The translations under genes and the position numbers were made by a program. From positions 1 to 39,735 of the forward strand of contig CAOJGX010000013.1 of assembly GCA_948435735.1 (NCBI GenBank): a stretch of 39,735 bases of DNA. The letters are read 5' to 3'. The stretch comes from an uncultured Clostridium sp. Lineage in GTDB: Bacteria; Bacillota; Clostridia; TANB77; CAG-508. Of the stretch, positions 30,735 to 39,315 are shown piece by piece. The first letter of the stretch is position 1, and each line of letters begins with the position of its first letter. The notes below the pieces were generated by a model. It was not told the DNA's origin and did not search any database. It saw only the letters and a list, made by a program, of their open reading frames with translations.

Positions 30735-31262
30735 TTTCCAAATATCTCCATTAATAAATTTTACCAAAGCCATAATAAAAGCCTGTCTTGTTAAATCTAC
30801 TCTAGAAATTTCATGACGTGTTAATATTCCAATTCCACCGTCTTGCTTGCTTAATTCTGTACCATTAAAAATTCTATCCATTACTTTGCCAAGTTCGGTA
30901 GCTTTTATTTCACTAATATATTGGTCTGGAATTGGAAATCCTGCACTTGAGCCTACACTTTGCAATCCATCCGAATTTTCAACAACAGCCATATTAAAAT
31001 CCATCCATTCTCCTAATAAATTCGTAATTCCAGCTTCACTTGCAATGAAAAAATCGGCTGAAATATGATTTTCTTGTGCCCATTTTTTTAGATTTTTTAC
31101 TCTATTTTTTGCACCTTGCATAATTTCCTCATTGACTGGCTGATTTCCCACTTCTGAACTAACCGCAATTCCCTCTATCTCAACCTCTTCAAAATATTTA
31201 GAAAAAGCTTGTTTTGCACCTTCTATCTTTCCCGGATTTTTGGTTCCTATTAATATTTTCAT
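30732..31262 (-). CDS. Inosine/xanthosine triphosphatase (YjjX/NTPase family)
   Basis: MKILIGTKNPGKIEGAKQAFSKYF...VEIEGIAVSSEVGNQPVNEEIMQGAKNRV...SEAGI...QDGGIGILTRHEISRVDLTRQAFIMAL. Confidence 0.88.
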   Translation of the reverse strand: MKILIGTKNPGKIEGAKQAFSKYFEEVEIEGIAVSSEVGNQPVNEEIMQGAKNRVKNLKKWAQENHISADFFIASEAGITNLLGEWMDFNMAVVENSDGLQSVGSSAGFPIPDQYISEIKATELGKVMDRIFNGTELSKQDGGIGILTRHEISRVDLTRQAFIMALVKFINGDIWK

Positions 31263-31283
31263 CGTTTTCTCCTTTTAGACTTT

Positions 31284-32036
31284 TTACTCTTCTATATCTT
31301 TTTTAACGTTTATAACCTCTTTATCTTCAATTATTAATCTAGGATTTTTCTCTGACAAAATTTCAAAATAATCCTCATCAATAACTTTAAGTAATTTACT
31401 TTTTATTTTATCAAATACTTCATAAAAGCATCTGTCTAAATGATGAATATCGGATGAAAAATAATGGATCATTTTATCTTTTAAAAGTTTTTTTATGGTT
31501 TTTTGGGCATCTTTGCCATAAGCACCAAGGATGCTTGCATAATTTCCTTGAAAAATAACATCTTCTCCAAAATACTCCAAAATCTTACTTGGGTTTTTTT
31601 GAATACTTATATATCTTTCTGGATGTGCAATTACGACTTTAAAACCTTTTTGCTTGACTGTATCCAACATTGATTTGATAATTTCCTGCGGTAATTCTTG
31701 AAACATCGGCACTTCAATTAATACATATTGCGTATTTGCCAAAGTCTTAATCTGTTGACTTTCTAACAAATTTTCTATATTGGGACGAATAAATACTTCA
31801 TTTCCAAGCAATACATCAATTTGAATATCATAAACTTTTATTTTCTCTTTTACTTGCTCTAAAATTTTCTCATTTTGCTGTTTGGAGTTTAAATATTGCG
31901 GTTCTGCATAATGTGGTGTAAAACAAATCGTGTTAAATCCCGCTTTTTCAGCTCTTTTTAAAATCGCAATTGTTTCCTCTATGCTTTTTGAACCATCATC
32001 TACATTGGGCAAAATGTGGCAATGCAAATCTATCAT
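31284..32036 (-). CDS. CpsB/YwqE-like PHP-domain tyrosine-protein phosphatase
   Basis: MIDLHCHILPNVDDGSKSIEETIAILKRAEKAGFNTICFTPHY...VIAHPERY...SSDIHHLDR. Confidence 0.92.
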   Translation of the reverse strand: MIDLHCHILPNVDDGSKSIEETIAILKRAEKAGFNTICFTPHYAEPQYLNSKQQNEKILEQVKEKIKVYDIQIDVLLGNEVFIRPNIENLLESQQIKTLANTQYVLIEVPMFQELPQEIIKSMLDTVKQKGFKVVIAHPERYISIQKNPSKILEYFGEDVIFQGNYASILGAYGKDAQKTIKKLLKDKMIHYFSSDIHHLDRCFYEVFDKIKSKLLKVIDEDYFEILSEKNPRLIIEDKEVINVKKDIEE

Positions 32037-32170
32037 ATAATTCTCCTTTAAATTGATATTTTATTTATTTTATTATAACAAACATAAATTATAAAATCAA
32101 CTTTTGATTTTGTTAATTTCTTTTTTAATTAAAAAAGAAAAATTAATTTCGTAATTCAACAATAAATGTA

Positions 32171-32200
32171 TTGACAAAATTAAACTAGTGGTAGTATAAT
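32171..32200 (+). promoter_or_regulatory. Sigma-A promoter for tRNA-Lys
   Basis: TTGACA - 18 bp - TATAAT, about 16 bp before the tRNA. Confidence 0.75.
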
Positions 32201-32215
32201 AATAATTGTTAATAT

Positions 32216-32291
32216 GCGCCATTAGCTCAGTTGGTAGAGCAGCAGACTCTTAATCTGATGGTCGGAGGTTCGACCCCTCTATGGCGCACCA
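32216..32291 (+). tRNA. tRNA-Lys (anticodon CUU), encoded CCA
   Basis: GCGCCAT acceptor pairs with ATGGCGC; D-arm GCTCAGTTGGTAGAGC; anticodon loop CTCTTAA; T-arm GAGGTTCGACCCCTC; ends ACCA. Confidence 0.95.
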
Positions 32292-32471
32292 AAAACATAG
32301 AATACTGTAGGTTTGTAGTAAATACAAAATCTGCAGCATTTTTATTTTCCCGACTATTTCCCGACTCAGTATACTATCAATTAAACAAAAAAATTTTCTA
32401 ATAAAATAACGATTCCTGTTAAAAATAAGAAGTAACAGAATAAAGTTAAAATTAGAAAGTGGGGAAAATAA

Positions 32472-32831
32472 ATGATAAAAATATCAAATGCAGAATTAGA
32501 AGTTTTAAAAGTAATTTGGCAACTAAAAGAGGCGACTTCTTTGGAGATTATTAAGCATTTACAGCATTGTAATTGGAATGCCAATACAATTAGAACTTTA
32601 ATTAATCGCCTAATTACCAAAAAAGCAATTGGTATTTCTAAAAGAGAAGGAAAAACTTATACGTATGTACCATTAATTGATGAAAAACTCTATAAACAAA
32701 AACGTGCCAAACAATTTATTGATCAATTTCATAATGGCTCTGTGAGGGATATGCTTTTGACTTTTGTTGAAAGTGGAGATTTGAGTAGAGATGAGTTGGA
32801 GAAAATGATGGAGTTGTTTGATAAGAGGTAA
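32472..32831 (+). CDS. BlaI/MecI family transcriptional regulator
   Basis: MIKISNAELEVLKVIWQLKEATSLEIIKHLQHCNWNANTIRTLINRLITKKAI. Confidence 0.9.
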   Translation: MIKISNAELEVLKVIWQLKEATSLEIIKHLQHCNWNANTIRTLINRLITKKAIGISKREGKTYTYVPLIDEKLYKQKRAKQFIDQFHNGSVRDMLLTFVESGDLSRDELEKMMELFDKR

Positions 32832-32834
32832 ATA

Positions 32835-32873
32835 CAAAAAAACAGGATTTATCCATTAAATTCCTGTTTTTTA
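32835..32873. terminator. Bidirectional terminator
   Basis: AAAAAAACAGGATTTATCCATTAAATTCCTGTTTTTTATT. Confidence 0.65.
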
Positions 32874-32880
32874 TTGATTG

Positions 32881-34500
32881 TTACTGCCCAACATTTACGA
32901 TTGTCTTCATTGCATTATACGTATCATTCGACAACACTTCTTTTGAAACAACTGCCCCTGCAAGCCTTTTTTCTATATATGTTGTCACTTTATACCCACT
33001 ATGACCTGCTTGTTTGACAACTTGTTGCCCCGGCACTAGTGTTGGATCTGGCACATATTCTGTTTGATATGGTATGGTTTGTGTTGTAACTGGAATAATT
33101 TTTATTTCATATTCTACTTCTTCTTTAATCCCATGAATTTTAAATTCCGCAATTCCATTGGCAACATTGGCTTCCATTTTGATTGGATATGTTCTTGAAT
33201 TTTTAAATTTAAAATCTTGCCTTCCATATACAACCGTTGCATCCCTTCCTGCAGGCACATACGTACTTGTATAGGAATGATTACGTCTTTCCGTAATTTC
33301 CAAATTAGCCAGCAATACAGCATTATACAAAGTCGAAGAAATCTGACAAATTCCACCTGCTAAACCATCTATGACTTGCCCATTTTCGTACATTTTAGCA
33401 TTCGTATATCCCTCTTCAATGGTTCGTTTTCCAACCACTTCATTAAAGGAAAATTCCTCCCCTGGCATTAAAACTTTTCCATTGATTTTATTGGCAGCAA
33501 TCTTCAAATTTCCACTTCTGTTGGTATTGCTTGCATCGTATTTTGTGGTATAGGAAGAGATTAAATAGGGAAATGCCTCTGTTCCTATATCTGCAATCGT
33601 TTTGGTAGCTGGTGTGAGTTTTAATGGTATGCTATATTCTTGTGCATTTGGGTCAGCAAGCTTTGCTTTGGCTTCTTCCATCGATATAGCAAAATCAATT
33701 CCATCTTCTTCTGGAAATAGCTGAAACGGTTGTGCAATATAATATGCATCTTTAGGCTCTGTGTGGATTTCTTCATATATTTTGTCTAGATTGATTGGTT
33801 CTGGTTGCACGTTTTCCACTTGGATTTGTATCACTTGTTCGGTGCTATTTTGCATAATTTCTATCGCATTCCTACTTTTTAGATTTTCTAAAATATCCTT
33901 TTTTAACTCTTCTTTTTTTACTGCAATACCAGTTTTTCCATTATTGATAATTAATTCATCGTTTTCTATATAATAACTTGCTTGTTCAACTAAACCGGGA
34001 ATTTTTGAACTAATGTCATCTACAATTCCATTTAAGGATTCTTCATTATAGGTACCTTCTATTTCTATATTTTTACCAAGAAATGCAGTTGTTAATAAGC
34101 TATAATTATTCATAATAATATTATCGCTTTTTCCAATATTATAAGCTTGTTTAACTGCATTTGCTATGTCGTAAGAATATTGAATTTGGTTGGCATCAAA
34201 ATCAACTTTGTAGGAATCGCCATAAATCAAATCCATTCCTAGGCATAATTCTATATTCATGGCTTCATTCATTTTATTGGTTGCCTCTTCTATGGTCAAA
34301 TTCGATACATCCACGCCTTTTATGGAAACACCTTTTGCTATGGTTGTTCTTCCTATGTTTAATAAAGCAAATGCGGTTGAAAATATTAAACCAATAATTA
34401 ATATGGCTGAAATTATGATGATAACCCATAATCTTCTATTTTTTATTTTTTTACTATTTTTATCTTCTTTTTTTTCGGTATTTTCTTCTTTAGAAGACAT
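32881..34500 (-). CDS. VanW family protein with N-terminal TM and C-terminal G5-like region
   Basis: FSFNEVVGKRTIEEGYTNAKMYENGQVIDGLAGGICQISSTLYNAVLLANLEITERRNHSYTSTYVPAGRDATVVYG is the VanW core; SD before the ATG at 34500. Confidence 0.92.
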   Translation of the reverse strand: MSSKEENTEKKEDKNSKKIKNRRLWVIIIISAILIIGLIFSTAFALLNIGRTTIAKGVSIKGVDVSNLTIEEATNKMNEAMNIELCLGMDLIYGDSYKVDFDANQIQYSYDIANAVKQAYNIGKSDNIIMNNYSLLTTAFLGKNIEIEGTYNEESLNGIVDDISSKIPGLVEQASYYIENDELIINNGKTGIAVKKEELKKDILENLKSRNAIEIMQNSTEQVIQIQVENVQPEPINLDKIYEEIHTEPKDAYYIAQPFQLFPEEDGIDFAISMEEAKAKLADPNAQEYSIPLKLTPATKTIADIGTEAFPYLISSYTTKYDASNTNRSGNLKIAANKINGKVLMPGEEFSFNEVVGKRTIEEGYTNAKMYENGQVIDGLAGGICQISSTLYNAVLLANLEITERRNHSYTSTYVPAGRDATVVYGRQDFKFKNSRTYPIKMEANVANGIAEFKIHGIKEEVEYEIKIIPVTTQTIPYQTEYVPDPTLVPGQQVVKQAGHSGYKVTTYIEKRLAGAVVSKEVLSNDTYNAMKTIVNVGQ

Positions 34501-34666
34501 TTTTTCAGCTTCCCCCTTAAAATAAATATAGTTTATCTTATCATAAGTAAAAAGTTTTGGCAATAATATTATAAATTTTCTAAAACTTCTTTCAATTTAC
34601 ACTAGACAACAAAAAAATTTATCGTTATAATTAATTTGACAAAAAAACAAAGAGTGAGGTAAAAAA

Positions 34667-35234
34667 ATGTTAGGAAAATTAATCGAAAGAATTAGAAAAG
34701 AAAAAGGATTGACAAAAACACAATTAGCAAAAGAAACACGGCATTAATATTGGTCATTTAACACATATCGAAAATGGAACAAGAAAACCAAGCCATCATT
34801 CTTTAAAAACGATTGCACATTCTTTGGGCGTTCCTTATCAACCACTTTTTTGTACATATGATAAAGAATTAGATGAAAAACAACAGGAATATCATTATAT
34901 AAATTATGTGACTTATAATAAAATCCCTGCTATTTCTGAAATTGACTCTTATATTGACTGTCCAGCCAACTTCTCGAACGCTTCCTTTGCCTATAAAGCT
35001 TGTGATACAGCAATGAGCCCAACCATCAAGATTAATTCTTATGTTTTTGTTGAGGTAAATGGTCTTGTTAAACACAAAGATATTGGCCTTTTCCGTTTAG
35101 AGACCGATATTCTAATTCGTAAACTAATTTATCGAAAAGACCATCTTATTTTAAAAGCAATCGACAAAAATTATGATGATATTACAATTTCCGACTCAGA
35201 TGACTTTCAAATTATCGGAAAAATTTATATTTAA
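34667..35234 (+). CDS. XRE-family regulator with S24/LexA-like C-terminal domain, requiring one +1 shift at CGGC (34739..34742)
   Basis: MLGKLIERIRKEKGLTKTQLAKET-[CGGC=G]-INIGHLTHIENGTRKPSHHSLKTIAHSLGVPYQPLF...ACDTAMSPTIKINSYVFVE...; ORF track has only 34824..35234. Confidence 0.85.
34739..34742 (+). other. CGGC quadruplet / +1 frameshift site read as Gly
   Basis: AAA GAA ACA CGGC ATT AAT ATT GGT CAT restores the HTH TGI.......IENG pattern; zero frame stops at once (CGG CAT TAA). Confidence 0.87.
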
Positions 35235-35373
35235 TGTTACATTTTTGTTACATTTGACTTTTTTTGTATTTTCTACTTGAAAAAATTTTAAGTTAATCAT
35301 ATAATTAATATGTTAAATTGATTCATGGATTTTTTTGCAAATCCATTCTATTTTCACTTAAGAGGAGTTTTTT

Positions 35374-35841
35374 ATGGAACTAGTTAAGAATATATTTTTT
35401 AATACCGATAAATTAACATCTAACACGAGAGTAAAAATTTCCTATACTGGCAAATTTTTTCAAGATGATTCAGAAGAAGTAAAAATTCACTATGGTTTTG
35501 GCAATGATTGGGAAAATTTGTGTGAATCTTCGATGCGCAAAACTGATTTAGGTTTCCAAATCGAAGTCGACTTGCTAGATAGTGATACTTTCAATTTTTG
35601 TCTAAAAAATGAAAAAAACGAATGGGATAATAATCATGGAGAAAATTATATTTTCACAATTGAGCATCCAGAAACTTCTTTAGCTGTTGTTGAAGAAGCA
35701 CCGATTGCTCGTCCACATCGTTTGCGTAAATCATATTTATTATCCAAAAAAATTCGATTAGCAATTTATAAAATTATTATTTCAATTCCAAAATTAATTT
35801 CTGGAAATTATAAAAGAAAAGAAAAAAATGCAGATATATAA
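35374..35841 (+). CDS. Hypothetical protein with starch/carbohydrate-binding-like beta domain (CBM25/53-like)
   Basis: VKISYTGKFFQDDSEEVKIHYGFGNDWENLCESSMRKTDLGFQIEVDLLDSDTFNFCLKNEKNEWDNNHGENYIF. Confidence 0.6.
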   Translation: MELVKNIFFNTDKLTSNTRVKISYTGKFFQDDSEEVKIHYGFGNDWENLCESSMRKTDLGFQIEVDLLDSDTFNFCLKNEKNEWDNNHGENYIFTIEHPETSLAVVEEAPIARPHRLRKSYLLSKKIRLAIYKIIISIPKLISGNYKRKEKNADI

Positions 35842-35842
35842 C

Positions 35843-35872
35843 CGTAGGGGCGATTGCTAATCGCCCCTACAT
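35843..35872. repeat. REP-like palindrome copy distant from the RAYT gene
   Basis: CGTAGGGGCGATTGCTAATCGCCCCTACA. Confidence 0.85.
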
Positions 35873-35873
35873 T

Positions 35874-36597
35874 TTACATGTTCCATCCACCGTTGATTTC
35901 TATAATTTGACCTGTTGTATATTCATCCTCAATCAGCCATTTTACGCATTTTGCAATATCTTGAGGCATTCCAATTTTATTTAAAGGAATTTCATTTTTT
36001 ATGTCATCATAATTTACATTTTTATTCATGTCGGTATCAATTATCCCCGGTGCAATAGAATTAACTCGTATATTAGATAAACCGTAGTTCTTTTGCTAAT
36101 GCTTTTGTCATTCCGTGAATTCCAGCTTTGCTTACAGAATAATGTACTTCACAGGCTCCGCCTATTGTCCCAAATATAGAAGAAATATTTAAGATGCATC
36201 CTGATTTTTGATTTATCATATATTTTACCACTTCTTGTGTACAACAAAATACAGAATATAAATTATTTTGCATGATATAATCCCAATCTACATCCGTAAT
36301 TTCTGTAAACAATTTGACTTGATCAATCCCAGCATTATTTACTAATACATCAATTTTTCCATATTTTTTTATAGCAAAATCAACCATTTTCTGAACTTCC
36401 TGTCGTTTCGAAACATCGCATTTGAAAAGATCGATTTTATGGTCTAAATTTTCTAACTCCCTTTGGAGATCCAAAGCCTTTTCCTCCGATTTATGATAAT
36501 TTGCAACAACAAAATTTCCTTCTAACGCCAATGTTTTCGCAATTTCTCGCCCAATTCCTCGCGAAGCTCCAGTTACTATGATTACTTTTTTTCCCAT
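35874..36597 (-). CDS. SDR family oxidoreductase (FabG-like), requiring one +1 shift at CGGT (36084..36081)
   Basis: MGKKVIIVTGASRGIGREIA...VSKAGIHGMTKALAKEL-[CGGT=G]-LSNIRVNSIAPGIIDTDMNKNVNYDDIKNEIPLNKIGMPQDIAKCVKWLIEDEYTTGQIIEINGGWNM*; 240 aa. Confidence 0.9.
36081..36084 (-). other. CGGT quadruplet / +1 frameshift site read as Gly
   Basis: GCA AAA GAA CTA CGGT TTA TCT AAT ATA CGA GTT AAT restores AKELG..NIRVN; zero frame stops after CGG TTT ATC TAA. Confidence 0.88.
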
Positions 36598-36647
36598 TTT
36601 GTGCCTCCAATGGTAAAATAGTAGCACAAAAATCGATTTATGTCAAG

Positions 36648-36676
36648 TTGACATTTTTGGAAAAATGTGGTATAAT
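36648..36676 (+). promoter_or_regulatory. Consensus sigma-A promoter P1
   Basis: TTGACA - 17 bp - TATAAT. Confidence 0.8.
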
Positions 36677-36708
36677 ATTGTAGTATTATTTTTAGTGAAA
36701 TCAGATAA

Positions 36709-36743
36709 AAAACTCTAGATTTGGGTTCAGAGTTTTATTTTTT
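36709..36743 (+). terminator. Terminator between two tandem promoters upstream of asnS
   Basis: AAAACTCT-AGATTTGGGTTC-AGAGTTTT-ATTTTTTA. Confidence 0.65.
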
Positions 36744-36765
36744 ATCTAATTTTTATTGAAAAATC

Positions 36766-36794
36766 TTGTATTTTCTCATAAATTGCTATATAAT
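36766..36794 (+). promoter_or_regulatory. Sigma-A-like promoter P2 for asnS
   Basis: TTGTAT - 17 bp - TATAAT. Confidence 0.6.
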
Positions 36795-36828
36795 GGTAAA
36801 AATAAAAAATATCAACGGAGGAATTTTT

Positions 36829-38220
36829 ATGGATAAATTAACCATTCGAGATTTATACAAATCTCCCAAAGATTTTGAAAACCAAACAATTTTTGTAGAA
36901 GGTTGGGTTAAAACAGTTCGAGATTCAAAAACTTTTGGTTTTATTGAGTTAAATGATGGCTCATTTTTTAAAAATCTGCAAATTGTTTTTGATAATCATT
37001 TGAATAATTTTGACGAAATTTGTAAATTGACCATCATTTCATCAATTGCAGTAACAGGAAAATTCATTATTACTGAAGGTGCGAAACAACCTTTTGAATT
37101 ACAGGCAGAAACCATTGAAATTCAAAGTTTAGCAGACAATTCCTATCCCCTTCAAAAGAAAAGACATACCTTTGAATATTTAAGAACTGTAGCTCATTTG
37201 CGCCCTCGTACAAATACTTTTAGTGCTGTTTTCAGAGTTCGTAGTGTGCTTTCTTATGCGATACACAAATTTTTTCAAGAACGTGATTTCGTCTATGTTC
37301 ACACGCCAATTTTAACCTCAAGTGATGCAGAAGGTGCTGGAGAAATGTTTAATGTTAATTCATTTGATTTAACTAATGTGCCAAAAACAGAAAATGGCAA
37401 AGTGGATTTTTCAAAGGATTTTTTCAACAAATCTGCGCATCTTACTGTTAGTGGTCAATTAAATGGTGAGACTTTTGCAACTGCATTTCGAAATATTTAT
37501 ACTTTTGGCCCAACTTTTCGTGCAGAAAATTCTAATACAGTAAAACATGCAGCTGAATTTTGGATGATTGAACCAGAAATTTGTTTCGCAGATTTAAAAG
37601 ATGATATGGATTTAGCAGAAGATATGGTAAAATATATTTTTTCATATGTTTTAGAAAAATGCCCTGAAGAAATGGAGTTTTTTAATAATTTTGTAGACAA
37701 AACCTTATTAGAACGCTTAGATAATGTGATTCATTCAGATTTCGCAAGGATTTCATACACTGACGCTGTAAAAGAATTGGAAAAAGCAAATGATAAATTT
37801 GAATACAAAGTTAGCTGGGGCGTAGATTTACAAACAGAACATGAGCGATATTTATGTGAAGAAATTTTCAAGAAACCTGTTTTTGTCACAGATTATCCTG
37901 CTGAAATTAAGGCTTTTTATATGAAACAAAATCCAGACGGAAAAACAGTGGCAGCAGCTGATTTGTTGGTTCCCGGAATTGGCGAAATTATTGGTGGAAG
38001 TCAAAGAGAAGACGATTTTGAAAAATTAACGGCAAAAATTAAAGAATTGGGTATGAATGAAGAAGATTATTGGTGGTATTTAGATTTAAGAAAATATGGA
38101 AGTGTGGTTCATTCTGGCTTTGGGCTTGGTTTTGAGAGAGCTATTATGTATTTAACAGGAATGCAAAATATTCGTGATGTAATTCCTTTTCCTAGAACGC
38201 CAAATAATTGTGAATTTTAA
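36829..38220 (+). CDS. asnS: Asparaginyl-tRNA synthetase
   Basis: [86 protein letters not shown]; start ATG 36829 with GGAGG. Confidence 0.97.
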   Translation: MDKLTIRDLYKSPKDFENQTIFVEGWVKTVRDSKTFGFIELNDGSFFKNLQIVFDNHLNNFDEICKLTIISSIAVTGKFIITEGAKQPFELQAETIEIQSLADNSYPLQKKRHTFEYLRTVAHLRPRTNTFSAVFRVRSVLSYAIHKFFQERDFVYVHTPILTSSDAEGAGEMFNVNSFDLTNVPKTENGKVDFSKDFFNKSAHLTVSGQLNGETFATAFRNIYTFGPTFRAENSNTVKHAAEFWMIEPEICFADLKDDMDLAEDMVKYIFSYVLEKCPEEMEFFNNFVDKTLLERLDNVIHSDFARISYTDAVKELEKANDKFEYKVSWGVDLQTEHERYLCEEIFKKPVFVTDYPAEIKAFYMKQNPDGKTVAAADLLVPGIGEIIGGSQREDDFEKLTAKIKELGMNEEDYWWYLDLRKYGSVVHSGFGLGFERAIMYLTGMQNIRDVIPFPRTPNNCEF

Positions 38221-38249
38221 ATATTAAAATATTTTATTTTTTAAAGTTT

Positions 38250-38295
38250 TTTGGGGCCGGGGCCAGTCTTAATTCAAGACTGACCCCGACCCAAT
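38250..38295. repeat. GC-rich REP-like hairpin (family 2), possibly a terminator
   Basis: GGGGCCGGGGCCAGTCTTAATTCAAGACTGACCCCGACCC, long inverted repeat. Confidence 0.65.
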
Positions 38296-38301
38296 TTTTT
38301 A

Positions 38302-39315
38302 TTATTTCTTTCTTAAAGTAAAATATAATACAGAAATTCCACTAATTAAAACAAATAAATAAAAACTGATTCCTCTACTTAAAAGCATAGCACTTGTTAA
38401 TAAATTAGCTGGAAATAAAAATTTAAAAATTCCCAAAAAACCTCCTTCGCTCACACCAACTGCTCCCGGAAGTGGCATTGCTGAAACGGAAATATATAAT
38501 ACAGCTTGCAAAGTTAAAAATTCAAAAAAATTTGCCTGATTTAATCCAAATGATAAATAAATAAAATATGGAATACTATGATATAATATTATTTGTAAAA
38601 TTGTTGTAAAAATAATTTTACAGAGAGTTTTTCTATTTTGGATTAATAAATTTGCACCTTTTTTATATTCTTTTATTTGTTTAACAGAAGTTCTTTTGAA
38701 TTTTTTTACTTTTTTATAATGAAATATTTTTAAAATTTTACAAATTAAATTTAATAATTTTATAATTATTTTTTTAGAAAAAATAATTAATAAAATAAAT
38801 ACTAAAATAATTACATTAATTGTAACTCCCAGAAATAAAAAATATTTTATATTGCCAATTGAATTTTCAATAAATCTATAATTAATCATAAATCCAATTA
38901 ATGCCATCATGATTGTCACAAATTGAAAACTAGAAAATTCAGTAAGAATTGCAAGAGCAGAATGGCCTATTGGCAAACCATCTTTTTTCATATAATATAT
39001 TTGCATTGGATCACCACCTGAAGCACTTGGTGTAACTGAACTAAAGAAAAATCCTACTAAGGCATATTTTAAACCGTCTCGCAGATGTATCTTACAATTC
39101 AACAATTTTAATGTTCTTCCAATATTAATTCCTTCTGCAAATACAAAGAAAAACATACATGCTATTGCTAATAAAATAAATTTTATATCAACTTGGTGTA
39201 TAATTTGCAAAATTTCTAAAATATTATTTTCTTTTAATATTATATAAAATGTAAGACTTACAAAAAAAACAAATATAATTGTATTTATAATTCCTTTTTT
39301 AATCTTCGTATTCAT
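38302..39315 (-). CDS. Lysylphosphatidylglycerol synthase/UPF0104 family membrane protein (flippase-like)
   Basis: polytopic; FFSSVTPSASGGDPMQIYYMKKDG and ISVSAMPLPGAVGVSEGGFL motifs. Confidence 0.88.
   Translation of the reverse strand: MNTKIKKGIINTIIFVFFVSLTFYIILKENNILEILQIIHQVDIKFILLAIACMFFFVFAEGINIGRTLKLLNCKIHLRDGLKYALVGFFFSSVTPSASGGDPMQIYYMKKDGLPIGHSALAILTEFSSFQFVTIMMALIGFMINYRFIENSIGNIKYFLFLGVTINVIILVFILLIIFSKKIIIKLLNLICKILKIFHYKKVKKFKRTSVKQIKEYKKGANLLIQNRKTLCKIIFTTILQIILYHSIPYFIYLSFGLNQANFFEFLTLQAVLYISVSAMPLPGAVGVSEGGFLGIFKFLFPANLLTSAMLLSRGISFYLFVLISGISVLYFTLRKK

Noticed and set aside
32216-32291. The window tRNA as the quadruplet decoder
   Set aside because: It folds as a normal tRNA-Lys with a 7-nt anticodon loop CTCTTAA (anticodon CUU) and cannot read CGGN.
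10404-36084. Sequencing or assembly error as the explanation for the split genes
   Set aside because: All six breaks are the same type (one extra base making in-frame CGG before a Gly codon) and none is in a homopolymer. Sequence context varies, and no single methylation-type motif covers all six. It remains the first thing to exclude with raw reads.
9069-36597. Simple pseudogenisation of ABC, comM, LCP, XRE and SDR genes
   Set aside because: Each gene has intact motifs and no other lesion on both sides of the break, and all breaks share one codon. Decay gives heterogeneous lesions, as seen in the MATE remnant.
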